The translations under genes were made by a program, and so were the position numbers. Positions 44,433-52,879 of a stretch of DNA of 64,000 bases are shown here, one piece after another. The notes beneath the pieces were generated by a model, which did no database searches, had not been told where the DNA came from, and saw only the letters and a program-made list of their open reading frames with translations. Numbering within the stretch: position 1 is the first letter of the stretch; the number at the start of each line of letters is the position of its first letter. Source of the DNA: Pseudalgibacter ostreae (GTDB taxonomy: Bacteria > Bacteroidota > Bacteroidia > Flavobacteriales > Flavobacteriaceae); the NCBI RefSeq assembly GCF_042427585.1, contig NZ_JBHMFC010000001.1, positions 1 through 64,000 of the forward strand, given 5' to 3'.

Positions 44433-44450
44433 CCTTGTTTTTTATAAATG

Positions 44451-44458
44451 CAAATATA
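44451..44458 (-). promoter_or_regulatory. -7 element for the metalloregulator gene
   Basis: TATATTTG on the minus strand, 18 bases from the start codon. Confidence 0.5.
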
Positions 44459-44479
44459 AAATAATTAATAATCATTGTC

Positions 44480-44503
44480 TTAATTTAGATTAATCTAAAT
44501 TAA
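44480..44503. promoter_or_regulatory. Perfect 24-bp palindrome, probable DtxR/MntR-type operator
   Basis: Each half is TTAATTTAGATT and its exact complement, with no spacer. It sits between the divergent repressor gene and the TonB-receptor operon, ends 4 bases before the receptor -7 element and covers its -33 region. Size and symmetry fit DtxR-family operators, which bind one or two dimers. Confidence 0.8.
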
Positions 44504-44507
44504 TATT

Positions 44508-44515
44508 TACATTTG
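44508..44515 (+). promoter_or_regulatory. -7 element for the TonB-receptor/ABC operon
   Basis: TACATTTG; the spot 19 bases upstream reads TTAG, a weak -33, and lies inside the palindrome. Confidence 0.55.
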
Positions 44516-44552
44516 CATAAAATTAAAAAAAGAATAACAAAAAATTATATTT

Positions 44553-46796
44553 ATGAAATACTTATCCAACCTTCTCTACTTTATAACCCTAATATCGAGC
44601 GCACAACAGATTACGGGTAGAGTAACCTCCAGCAATACAAGCCTTCCGTATGTAAATGTATATTTAAAAAACACAACTAAAGGGAGTGTTACAGATGAAA
44701 ACGGAACCTTCAAAATCACCAATATAGATCATGGCACCTACACCATTGTAGCGTCTTTTACAGGCTATAAAAAAATTGAAAAAAAAATAAATGTAACAGA
44801 TGCGACATCTCCTGTACATTTTGATCTAGAGGAATCAGAATCACTAGACGAAATTATCATTACCGGTACACTAAAAGCGGTTTCCCGACTCGAAAGTCCT
44901 GTTCCAGTAGAAGTTTATTCTCCTGCGTTTTTCAAAAGAAACCCAACGCCAAATATTTTTGAAGCTTTACAGAATGTAAATGGGGTGCGCCCGCAACTTA
45001 ATTGCAATCTATGCAATACCGGCGACATCCATATAAATGGTTTAGAAGGGCCATACACTCTAGTTCTAATTGATGGCATGCCCATTGTAAGCGGATTATC
45101 TACAGTATATGGTTTATCGGGAATCCCAACGTCTTTAATCGAACAGGTGGAAATCGTTAAAGGACCAGCATCTTCATTATATGGTAGCGAAGCGGTTGGT
45201 GGTCTCATTAATATTATAACTAAATTACCAGAAAATGCTCCTTTATTTTTTGCAGATGCATTTACCAGTGGTTGGGGCGAAGTGAATGTAGACTTGGGTT
45301 TTAAAGCCCAAGTTGGTAAGAAAGCAACGGTTTTAATGGGCACGAATTATTTTAACTACTCGAACCCGATAGACAACAATAAAGATAACTTTACAGATGT
45401 TACCCTACAGGATCGCGTTTCTATATTCCAAAAATGGAACTTTAAACGCGCAAACAATCGTTTATTTTCTCTTGCAGGCCGTTACTTTTATGAAGACCGT
45501 TGGGGTGGTGAAATGCATTGGAACAAAAGCCATAGAGGTGGAGACGAGGTATACGGAGAAAGCATTTACACCTCTCGATATGAGGTGATCGGAAACTACC
45601 AATTGCCTGTTCATGAAAACATAAATTTTCAGTTTTCCTATTCAGATCATGATCAAAACTCATTTTATGGCGACACGCCTTATATGGCAAAACAACGTAT
45701 TGCTTTCGGACAATTCCTTTGGGATAAATCTTTAAAAAATAACGATTTGCTTCTCGGTATTGCCACACGTTATAATTATTACGACGACAATACTCCTGCA
45801 ACTCTGCATCCAGATGAAATTACCATTCCTTCTGTTTTTGTTCAAGATGAAATTACCCTTTCTAAAAAACAGCGTGTTCTACTAGGTGCGCGATACGATT
45901 ACGATAAGCGCCATGGTTCTATTTTTACACCACGAATTGCCTACAGATACAAGCCTACCGATGATGATATCATCCGGCTTAACGCAGGAACAGGATTTAG
46001 AGTTGTAAATTTATTTACAGAAGAGCATGCTGTGCTTACAGGCGCACGTGATGTTATTATTGAAGAAGAACTGGAGCCTGAACAATCTTACAATGTAACT
46101 TTAAATTATTTAAAAAAGCTATACACAAACCATGGCCATTTATTTACCTTTGACGCTTCCGTGTGGTACACATACTTTACAAATGCTATAATACCAGATT
46201 ATGACAGCAATCCCAATCAAATAATTTACAGCAATTTAAATGGAAACTCAATCACAAAAGGGCTAAGCGTGAATGTAGACGGCGTATTTAACAGTAATTT
46301 TAAAGCTTCTATGGGGGCTACATTTCAAGATGTATCCCAAAATGAAGGGGGCACAAAATCAAGACAGATTTTAACCGAGCGTTTTACAGGGGTTTGGTCT
46401 CTATCTTATAAAAATTACCCAAGCCATATCACTATAGATTATACCGGAAACATCTATGGCCCCATGCGATTACCTACTTTAGGTCCCTTAGACCCACGAA
46501 GCAACTATTCGCCTACTTGGAGCATACAAAACATACAATTTACTTATAATGGCCTTAGAAACTTTGAAATTTATGGAGGCATAAAAAACCTATTGCATTG
46601 GACCCCTAATAAAGGAAACCCATTTATTATTGCACGTGCCAACGACCCTTTTGATAAAGACGTGACCTTTGATGCTCAAGGCGATGTGGTAGCAACACCA
46701 AATAATCCTTACGCTTTAACTTTTGATCCGTCGTATGTATATGGCCCTAACCAAGGGAGACGATTGTTTTTTGGATTGCGCTATACTTTACATTAA
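44553..46796 (+). CDS. TonB-dependent outer-membrane receptor, metal-uptake type
   Basis: 747 residues. Signal peptide 1-18 (SSAQ), carboxypeptidase-D-like domain 19-92 (ITGRVTSSNTSLPYVNVYLK), TonB box region DEIIITGT (99-106), plug domain 112-225 and a 22-strand barrel to the end. The plug carries Cys151 and Cys154 in QLNCNLCNTGDIHING, an unusual pair that could bind metal. GPASSLYGSEAVGGLINIIT is the classic plug end. The gene heads an operon with metal-binding lipoprotein, ATPase and permeases, is divergent from a metalloregulator, and has the operator on its promoter. It should bring a metal, free or bound, across the outer membrane. Confidence 0.92.
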   Translation: MKYLSNLLYFITLISSAQQITGRVTSSNTSLPYVNVYLKNTTKGSVTDENGTFKITNIDHGTYTIVASFTGYKKIEKKINVTDATSPVHFDLEESESLDEIIITGTLKAVSRLESPVPVEVYSPAFFKRNPTPNIFEALQNVNGVRPQLNCNLCNTGDIHINGLEGPYTLVLIDGMPIVSGLSTVYGLSGIPTSLIEQVEIVKGPASSLYGSEAVGGLINIITKLPENAPLFFADAFTSGWGEVNVDLGFKAQVGKKATVLMGTNYFNYSNPIDNNKDNFTDVTLQDRVSIFQKWNFKRANNRLFSLAGRYFYEDRWGGEMHWNKSHRGGDEVYGESIYTSRYEVIGNYQLPVHENINFQFSYSDHDQNSFYGDTPYMAKQRIAFGQFLWDKSLKNNDLLLGIATRYNYYDDNTPATLHPDEITIPSVFVQDEITLSKKQRVLLGARYDYDKRHGSIFTPRIAYRYKPTDDDIIRLNAGTGFRVVNLFTEEHAVLTGARDVIIEEELEPEQSYNVTLNYLKKLYTNHGHLFTFDASVWYTYFTNAIIPDYDSNPNQIIYSNLNGNSITKGLSVNVDGVFNSNFKASMGATFQDVSQNEGGTKSRQILTERFTGVWSLSYKNYPSHITIDYTGNIYGPMRLPTLGPLDPRSNYSPTWSIQNIQFTYNGLRNFEIYGGIKNLLHWTPNKGNPFIIARANDPFDKDVTFDAQGDVVATPNNPYALTFDPSYVYGPNQGRRLFFGLRYTLH

Positions 46797-46805
46797 TTTT
46801 GAAAT

Positions 46806-47717
46806 ATGAAAAAAACGTTTTTATTATTAGCAATACCATTGGTTTTTTTAAACTGTAAAACGGACAAAAAAGCCAATGGCAAGCTAAACGTGGTAACGAC
46901 CACCTCCATGATTACAGATTTAGTTAGCCACATAGGAGGCGACCAAATTAACCTACAAGGGCTTATGGGTAGCGGCGTAGACCCTCATTTATACAAGGCC
47001 AGTGAGGGGGACGTTAATAAGTTTGTAACGGCCGATATTATTTTTTACAACGGTTTACATCTAGAAGGAAAACTAGTAGAAGTTTTCGAGAAAATGCAGC
47101 ATCAAAATATAAAAACAGTCGCACTTGCCGATGCTTTAAACAAAAAAACCTTAATCGGTTCAACATATTTTGCATCCAATTACGACCCTCATATTTGGTT
47201 TAGTGTCGATAATTGGAAACTTGCCACAAAGCATGTAGTTACGATCCTTTCAGAAGCTGTTCCAGAACATCAGGACACCTTTAAAGCCAATGGTGAAATA
47301 TATTTAAAACAACTAGATGCTTTAGAAGAAAACTTAAAAAACATTATAGAAACACTTCCAAAAGAAAAACGTATTTTAGTAACAGCACACGATGCTTTTA
47401 ACTATTTTGGAAAATCATTTGGATTCGAAGTTGTGGGGCTACAAGGCATTTCAACAGCCACCGAAGCTGGTGTTCAAGATGTACAACGCTTAGCTGCTTT
47501 TATTATAGAAAAAAACGTGAAAGCGATTTTTGTTGAAAGTTCAGTGCCCAAACGTACTATCGAAGCTTTAAAAGCAGCCGTTAACTCTAAAAACCATCAA
47601 GTTGCCATTGGTGGTTCTTTATATTCGGATGCTCTTGGAAATACAGGAACCCCAGAAGGCACCTACATAGGCATGTTTGAACATAATGTCAATACGATTG
47701 TAAATGCGCTTAAATAA
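46806..47717 (+). CDS. Metal ABC transporter substrate-binding lipoprotein (TroA/ZnuA family)
   Basis: 303 residues. Lipobox Cys17 (VFLNC). Cluster A-I fold: first His in GVDPHLYKASEGD, second His in NYDPHIWFSVDNW, third His in VTAHDAFNYFGKSFG and Asp in GGSLYSDALGNTG. Three His and one Asp is the TroA/ZnuA set; Mn-specific PsaA-type proteins have Glu at the third place. There is no His-rich loop of the ZnuA kind. So the ion could be Zn, Mn or Fe. It follows the TonB receptor by 9 bases, so the two are co-transcribed. Confidence 0.92.
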   Translation: MKKTFLLLAIPLVFLNCKTDKKANGKLNVVTTTSMITDLVSHIGGDQINLQGLMGSGVDPHLYKASEGDVNKFVTADIIFYNGLHLEGKLVEVFEKMQHQNIKTVALADALNKKTLIGSTYFASNYDPHIWFSVDNWKLATKHVVTILSEAVPEHQDTFKANGEIYLKQLDALEENLKNIIETLPKEKRILVTAHDAFNYFGKSFGFEVVGLQGISTATEAGVQDVQRLAAFIIEKNVKAIFVESSVPKRTIEALKAAVNSKNHQVAIGGSLYSDALGNTGTPEGTYIGMFEHNVNTIVNALK

Positions 47718-47787
47718 ATATTTAATTACAACACCCATCGGTACAAAAATTAAAACATATGGTTACACCCATAATTTGAAGCTTATT

Positions 47788-47850
47788 CCTGCTATCCGCT
47801 ATATCTTTTTTGAAGAAAAACAAAAAAGGATGCCGCTTCTATCAGGGCTA
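47788..47850. repeat. Structured intergenic element inside the metal-transport operon
   Basis: A long imperfect hairpin in the 210-base gap between the binding-protein and ATPase genes. CTTTTTTG (47805-47812) pairs with CAAAAAAG (47821-47828), and outer CCTG (47788-47791) can pair with CAGG (47843-47846). It resembles, from memory, elements dispersed in flavobacterial intergenic regions; I cannot check this. Confidence 0.45.
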
Positions 47851-47927
47851 AAATATCAGCCAAAACCTGTAACGTCTCTAAATCAAATTTTTGAATATAA
47901 ACTCTATATCAAGTAAAAGTTATTCAA

Positions 47928-48701
47928 GTGAATAAGACCCTAAAACAAAAAGAACATCATACTTCCGGAGGAGCAATAGCGGTAAAAGTAGACGATTTAA
48001 CAGTGGCCTACAATTACAAACCCGTACTATGGGATATTGACCTAGAAATTCCTGAAGGCGTGCTTATGGCCATTGTAGGGCCTAATGGCGCAGGAAAATC
48101 AACCTTAATAAAATCTATTTTAGGCATTTTAAAACCCATAGCGGGTAGCGTAGAGATTTTTGGAAAAAGCTATAAAAACCAACGCCACTTAGTCGCTTAC
48201 GTACCACAAAAAGGAAGCGTAGATTGGGATTTTCCAACAACAGCCTTAGACGTAGTGCTAATGGGCACTTACGGCAGTCTGGGATGGATAAAACGCCCTG
48301 GACTAAAAGAAAAAAAAGAGGCTTTAGAGGCTCTTGAAAAAGTAGGCATGTTGGCTTTTAAAAACCGACAAATCAGTCAGCTTTCTGGCGGACAGCAACA
48401 ACGTATATTTTTAGCCCGGGCGCTCGTACAAAACGCCTCTATCTATTTTATGGACGAACCGTTTCAAGGGGTAGATGCCTCTACCGAAATAGCCATTATC
48501 AATATTTTAAAAGAGTTACGAAAAGCTGGAAAAACAGTCATCGTAGTACACCATGATTTACAAACTGTTCCAGAGTATTTCGATTGGGTTACTTTTTTAA
48601 ACGTTAAAAAAATTGCTACAGGTCCTGTTAAAGATATTTTTAACGACGATAATTTAACGAAAACCTATGGTATTAATTATAAAGTAAGTGTCCAAGAATA
48701 A
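47928..48701 (+). CDS. Metal ABC transporter ATP-binding protein
   Basis: 257 residues from GTG 47928. No ATG occurs before the Met inside the Walker A strand, so a GTG start is needed. The first 17 residues are a polar extension, then the ABC domain: VKVDDLTVAYNYKPVLWDI, Walker A GPNGAGKST, Q-loop VPQKGSVDWDFPTT, signature LSGGQQQR, Walker B IYFMDEPFQG, switch His VVHHDLQ. The Q-loop form VDWDFP is typical of Mn/Zn/Fe importer ATPases (MntB, ZnuC). It powers the two permeases further down. Confidence 0.92.
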   Translation: MNKTLKQKEHHTSGGAIAVKVDDLTVAYNYKPVLWDIDLEIPEGVLMAIVGPNGAGKSTLIKSILGILKPIAGSVEIFGKSYKNQRHLVAYVPQKGSVDWDFPTTALDVVLMGTYGSLGWIKRPGLKEKKEALEALEKVGMLAFKNRQISQLSGGQQQRIFLARALVQNASIYFMDEPFQGVDASTEIAIINILKELRKAGKTVIVVHHDLQTVPEYFDWVTFLNVKKIATGPVKDIFNDDNLTKTYGINYKVSVQE

Positions 48702-48779
48702 CTATATTTTCAATTTCTCTAGCAGCACATCACATCTGTTCTTCTAGTAAAAAGTAAAATATAGAATATACATTTTAAA

Positions 48780-50390
48780 ATGAAAAATAAAATTTACATA
48801 AAACATTGGTTATCCTTAAAACCCCAAAATTATAGTGGCAAAACCGATTTATATTATCTTAAAATAGCCAATAAAATTAGTGATAACTTTAACGACACTT
48901 TAACCTTAACGCTTTCTGAGTATATGAGCAAAGACGAAAGGGCTATGTTTTGTTGTTTTTTAGCATGTTATTTTGAAGATATAATATCCGAAACAAACAT
49001 TTGGTTCGCTTTTAAAAGCATGCACCAGAGCCTCTACAATAAGCCACTTCCTTTTTATGATATCGAAGAGGACTATATTAATGATGAAGTGAACTTTGAA
49101 GATGTGGCTTTTTTAAGTTGGTATTTCCTTAACACCATCCAAAGCCGTAAATTTATAAGTCCTTTTAATGATTTTATCCTAGATATTGCTACGCTCACCA
49201 TGCAAGTATTGGATGAGGCTTACGAATATGCTCCCGAAAACAAAACACTAAAAGAAATATTTCAATTTAATGGCAATCCAGAAGAATTTTACGAAATTAG
49301 AGCGTTTATGCAAACGGTTTTCTTTGAATCGTACTTATTCAATACAGATATAAAATACCAATTAGATATTGAAACTTTAAAAATCATTGAAGACACCAAA
49401 GATGAAGCCCCAAATGTTATCCTGAGTTATATTCGTGAAGTAACAGAAGAGCTCACGTTTAACAAGTCGAGCGCCCTAATGGCAATGAAAGCGAGCGATT
49501 GGAGTAAAGCAATTATGGGGACATCTCACAAGAATTATGGCGATATCTCCAGTATTTCAGAAAAAATTTCCGGCCTATTTCTATACAAAAAACAAAATAC
49601 CACATCTGTTTTTTTAGAACATATTGCCTCTGGTATGTCGTTTGAAATGACAAAAAAATCTTTTGACGATTTTGAAGATTTAAAAACCGATGAAGTTATT
49701 TTCATCGGCTTGGTTAGATATAAAAATGAATGGTGGTTTTCTGGTAATTCCTCAATACAAGATTTTGATGCAAATCTCATTCTTGATCAAAAAAATTCTG
49801 CAGATGCAAGAGCTAAGGTCAATTTTTTAAATGATCCCAAACAAATGGAATCTGTTTTAAATAAACAAAAAAACGCGTTTTTAGAATTTAATGATAATGC
49901 GCTAATAGCCTACATGAAATCCAATAAGGTTGAGGAGTTTTCAAAAAATTTTATAACCTACTACAACCAATCCCTTAATCTTTCAGCCAAGAAAAAAAAG
50001 GAAGCCTTACAACGCGCAAAAGATGATGGTTTTTTTGGAAAAGAAGATGTTTTTCAAAAATTTAAACATAATGAAGAAAAAGCCATTGTTTTTTTCAATC
50101 CAAAAAACGGTATAGAAATTTACTTTGATATTATAAATGCGTTTCCTGATAAAAACAATCCGTTTTTTACAAAAGAAAGTGAAGCGGATATTATGCGTTT
50201 ATTAATATCTCCAAGCTATTCTACAGAATTGGTACAATTTTTTATAAACACCTTTAAAGATAAGCTAAAGTTTTTCAAAAAGGAACCCAACAAAAGTTAT
50301 TTAGAGGATATGGATTTTCTGCTCAGGTTCTGGAAAAAGAATTCTTATGTCACAAAATCGAATATTATATTAACAGGCAAAACACATTAA
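48780..50390 (+). CDS. DUF3843-like protein of unknown function inside the metal-transport operon
   Basis: 536 residues, soluble, no signal or membrane segment. The N-terminal 130 residues (YIKHWLSLKPQNYSGKTDLY, FLACYFEDIISETNIW, NKPLPFYDIEEDYI) fit what I recall of DUF3843, a Bacteroidota family. The middle (about 200-350) contains an SH3-like stretch (TDEVIFIGLVRYKNEWWFSG). The C-terminal part is charged and helical (NLSAKKKKEALQRAKDDGFF). It lies 78 bases after the ATPase gene and about 20 to 120 bases before the first permease, all on one strand. This suggests a role in metal uptake or response, but none is known. No catalytic motif is visible. Confidence 0.72.
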   Translation: MKNKIYIKHWLSLKPQNYSGKTDLYYLKIANKISDNFNDTLTLTLSEYMSKDERAMFCCFLACYFEDIISETNIWFAFKSMHQSLYNKPLPFYDIEEDYINDEVNFEDVAFLSWYFLNTIQSRKFISPFNDFILDIATLTMQVLDEAYEYAPENKTLKEIFQFNGNPEEFYEIRAFMQTVFFESYLFNTDIKYQLDIETLKIIEDTKDEAPNVILSYIREVTEELTFNKSSALMAMKASDWSKAIMGTSHKNYGDISSISEKISGLFLYKKQNTTSVFLEHIASGMSFEMTKKSFDDFEDLKTDEVIFIGLVRYKNEWWFSGNSSIQDFDANLILDQKNSADARAKVNFLNDPKQMESVLNKQKNAFLEFNDNALIAYMKSNKVEEFSKNFITYYNQSLNLSAKKKKEALQRAKDDGFFGKEDVFQKFKHNEEKAIVFFNPKNGIEIYFDIINAFPDKNNPFFTKESEADIMRLLISPSYSTELVQFFINTFKDKLKFFKKEPNKSYLEDMDFLLRFWKKNSYVTKSNIILTGKTH

Positions 50391-50512
50391 AGGATTACTA
50401 ACGGCTAAAAATACAGGTCATCGATATAACAGAGTACATAAAACTGGTCTTTACAGACTATACACTTAGAACCATCACTCTTGGAACTGCCATACTTGGA
50501 GCCGTAACCGGT

Positions 50513-51547
50513 ATGTTGGGGAGCTTTGCTGTTCTTAGAAAGCAAAGCCTTTTAGGCGATGCCATCTCACATGCTGCATTACCGGGTATTGCTATTGCCT
50601 TTTTAATAACGGGCACAAAAGACAGTAACGTGCTGCTTTTGGGCGCCTTAATTAGTGGTCTTATTGGTACCTTTTGGATTCGGAATATCATTTCAAAAAC
50701 CCACTTAAAGTCCGATACCGCACTAGGATTAATTTTATCCTTATTTTTTGGGTTTGGTATGCTATTGCTTACATTTATCCAAAAACAACCCAATGCCAAT
50801 CAAGCCGGATTAGACAAGTATTTATTTGGGCAAGCAGCTACATTAGTAGAACGTGACGTTTGGACCATGGCCATTGTTACAGGGTTTTGTTTATTCGTCT
50901 TGTTTCTTTTTTGGAAAGAATTTAAAATTTTATTATTCGATGTCGATTATACCAAAACCTTGGGCTTTAATACCAAGTTTATTGATATTCTCATAACCAC
51001 CTTCATTGTTTTAGCTATTGTTTTAGGCTTACAAACTGTTGGTGTGGTACTCATGAGTGCTATGTTATTAGCCCCTGCTGCAGCGGCAAGACAATGGACC
51101 AACAGCTTGAGCGTGATGGTGTTTTTAGCTGCTGTTTTTGGAGCTTTCTCAGGTATTTTCGGTACAGCCATAAGCGCCAGTCAAAACAATCTATCCACAG
51201 GGCCTGTTATTGTAATTGTTGCTGGAGTTTTTGTTTTGTTTTCTTTTATATTTTCACCGAGTAGAGGGTTGCTTTTTAGACAAATTCGATTTATTAAAAA
51301 CCGTCGGGATTTAGAGTTGCATAAAACTTTGGCCTTTATGTTTCATATTGCCGAAACGCATGATGATATTTCACACCCCCATACCGTTAAAATTCTAAAT
51401 AATTTTCAAGGGTTTACTAAGGGAACTTTACAGAAACTGGTAAACAAAAACTACGTTATTTTACAAGGCAACATGTGGAGCCTAACGGAAGAAGGGTTTA
51501 AAAAAGCTTCTAACTTATACAATCAGCAAAACGAAACCGATGAGTAA
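50513..51547 (+). CDS. Metal ABC transporter permease 1, with C-terminal winged-helix-like tail
   Basis: 344 residues from ATG 50513, but the family frame clearly continues upstream to 50402 (DYTLRTITLGTAILGAVTG), adding the first membrane helix. No ATG, GTG or TTG occurs in that part; ATA 50411, ATC 50420 or CTG 50444 would have to serve. The ABC-3 permease core has about eight helices (LLGDAISHAALPGIAIAFL, LGLQTVGVVLMSAMLLAPAA). From about residue 255 a cytoplasmic tail of 90 residues follows, LHKTLAFMFHIAETHDDI ... NMWSLTEEGFKKASNLY, like a winged helix of DtxR-type. It overlaps permease 2 by 8 bases. Metal as for the binding protein. Confidence 0.88.
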   Translation: MLGSFAVLRKQSLLGDAISHAALPGIAIAFLITGTKDSNVLLLGALISGLIGTFWIRNIISKTHLKSDTALGLILSLFFGFGMLLLTFIQKQPNANQAGLDKYLFGQAATLVERDVWTMAIVTGFCLFVLFLFWKEFKILLFDVDYTKTLGFNTKFIDILITTFIVLAIVLGLQTVGVVLMSAMLLAPAAAARQWTNSLSVMVFLAAVFGAFSGIFGTAISASQNNLSTGPVIVIVAGVFVLFSFIFSPSRGLLFRQIRFIKNRRDLELHKTLAFMFHIAETHDDISHPHTVKILNNFQGFTKGTLQKLVNKNYVILQGNMWSLTEEGFKKASNLYNQQNETDE

Positions 51548-52700
51548 TGCTCAAATAGAAATACAGCTTATTGCCAGTATTGTGGCCATTGCCTGCGCTA
51601 TTCCTGGTACTTTTTTAGTACTACGAAAAATGGCCATGATCAGTGATGCCATTAGCCATTCCATTTTACCGGGTATTGTTGTAGGTTTTTTTATTACCCA
51701 AGACCTGAATTCGCCTTTACTTATTTTATTAGCAGCATTAACAGGTATTATTACTGTCGTTTTAGTAGAATACATTCAAAAAACAGGTTTGGTTAAAGAA
51801 GATACCGCCATAGGCTTAGTATTTCCCATATTATTTAGCATCGGCGTAATCCTAATCGCTAAAAATGCCAATGATGTCCATTTAGATGTGGATGCTGTTC
51901 TGCTAGGCGAATTGGCCTTTGCCCCTTTTGACAGGTTGTTTATTTCTGGGGTTGACGTTGGCCCAAAATCCTTATGGGTTATTGGTAGTATTTTAGCAAT
52001 CACTATGGGCTTACTTATTACGTTTTTCAAAGAATTAAAAGTCAGCACTTTTGATGCTGGATTAGCAGCATCCTTAGGCTTTTCTCCCGTAATTATACAT
52101 TATGGGCTTATGACGGTGGCATCGGTAACTACTGTAGGGGCGTTTGATGCCGTTGGAGCCATATTAGTGGTCGCTTTAATGATTGCGCCTGCGGCTGCCG
52201 CTTATTTACTAACCAACGATTTAAAGCGCATGCTCCTATACGCTATTGCTTTTGGTGTTTTTAGTGCTATTTCTGGCTACTGGATGGCCCATTGGCTAGA
52301 TGCTTCTATCGCTGGCTCTATCACCACGATGTTAGGGTTATTGTTTTTGTGCATTTATTTATTTGCACCAAGTAAAGGCATCATTGCAGTACTATACAGA
52401 GAAAAACAACAACGAACAGAAGTCTCATTACTTACTTTTCTTCTTCATTTAAAAAATCACACGGAAGAAGCGGAGCGTCATGTAAATCACCTCAACGAGC
52501 ATATCAATTGGCAAAAAGTACGCTCGCAATCTGTATTGGACCTAGCATTAAAGAACAATATGATTTCCATTGAGAGAAACATTGTTTCTCTTACCGAAAA
52601 GGGCGATACTTTTACCACAAAAGCCATCGATTACATCATGACCAATGAAGATGCCCAAATAGAAGACATGAAAGATGATTTCTTTTTATTTAGAGGCTAA
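51540..52700 (+). CDS. Metal ABC transporter permease 2, with C-terminal winged-helix-like tail
   Basis: 386 residues. ABC-3 permease core 1-285 with about eight helices: PGTFLVLRKMAMISDAISHS, ILPGIVVGFFITQDL, and VGAILVVALMIAPAAAAYLL. The tail from about 290 (VSLLTFLLHLKNHTEEAERH, WQKVRSQSVLDLALKNNMIS, NIVSLTEKGDTFTTKAI) has the look of a winged helix, as in permease 1. Two different permeases next to each other should form the heterodimeric channel of the importer, as in TroCD. The start overlaps permease 1 by 8 bases. It ends the recognisable metal operon; a small frame begins at its stop codon. Confidence 0.92.
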   Translation: MSNAQIEIQLIASIVAIACAIPGTFLVLRKMAMISDAISHSILPGIVVGFFITQDLNSPLLILLAALTGIITVVLVEYIQKTGLVKEDTAIGLVFPILFSIGVILIAKNANDVHLDVDAVLLGELAFAPFDRLFISGVDVGPKSLWVIGSILAITMGLLITFFKELKVSTFDAGLAASLGFSPVIIHYGLMTVASVTTVGAFDAVGAILVVALMIAPAAAAYLLTNDLKRMLLYAIAFGVFSAISGYWMAHWLDASIAGSITTMLGLLFLCIYLFAPSKGIIAVLYREKQQRTEVSLLTFLLHLKNHTEEAERHVNHLNEHINWQKVRSQSVLDLALKNNMISIERNIVSLTEKGDTFTTKAIDYIMTNEDAQIEDMKDDFFLFRG

Positions 52701-52879
52701 TGTCACTTCCAACTAATGGCTTTTATGACAAATGCAAACCGTCTTTTTTCCTTTTCATTTTATTTATAGCGACCTCAGTAGCCTGCCTTTGTGTAAACCA
52801 AAACGAATCAGGCTGTTCTGAAATAACATGTACTACACCCCCTTTATTTCGAGAATTTGTCGAATCATTTGATTGGTAA
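52700..52879 (+). CDS. Possible small exported peptide after the metal permeases
   Basis: 59 codons starting at the stop of permease 2 (TAATG overlap). Residues 13-29 are hydrophobic (KPSFFLFILFIATSVAC), then Cys-rich (CLCVNQNESGCSEITC). It overlaps the end of the convergent GAPDH gene by 47 bases, and T-rich DNA makes hydrophobic frames by chance. Weakly supported. Confidence 0.25.
   Translation: MSLPTNGFYDKCKPSFFLFILFIATSVACLCVNQNESGCSEITCTTPPLFREFVESFDW

Noticed and set aside
44915..45343. 142-codon minus-strand frame
   Set aside because: Lies wholly inside the plug domain coding region of the TonB receptor.
47704..47916. 70-codon plus-strand frame between the binding-protein and ATPase genes
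   Set aside because: It starts inside the binding-protein gene, translates the hairpin element and has no protein-like pattern or known relatives that I recall.
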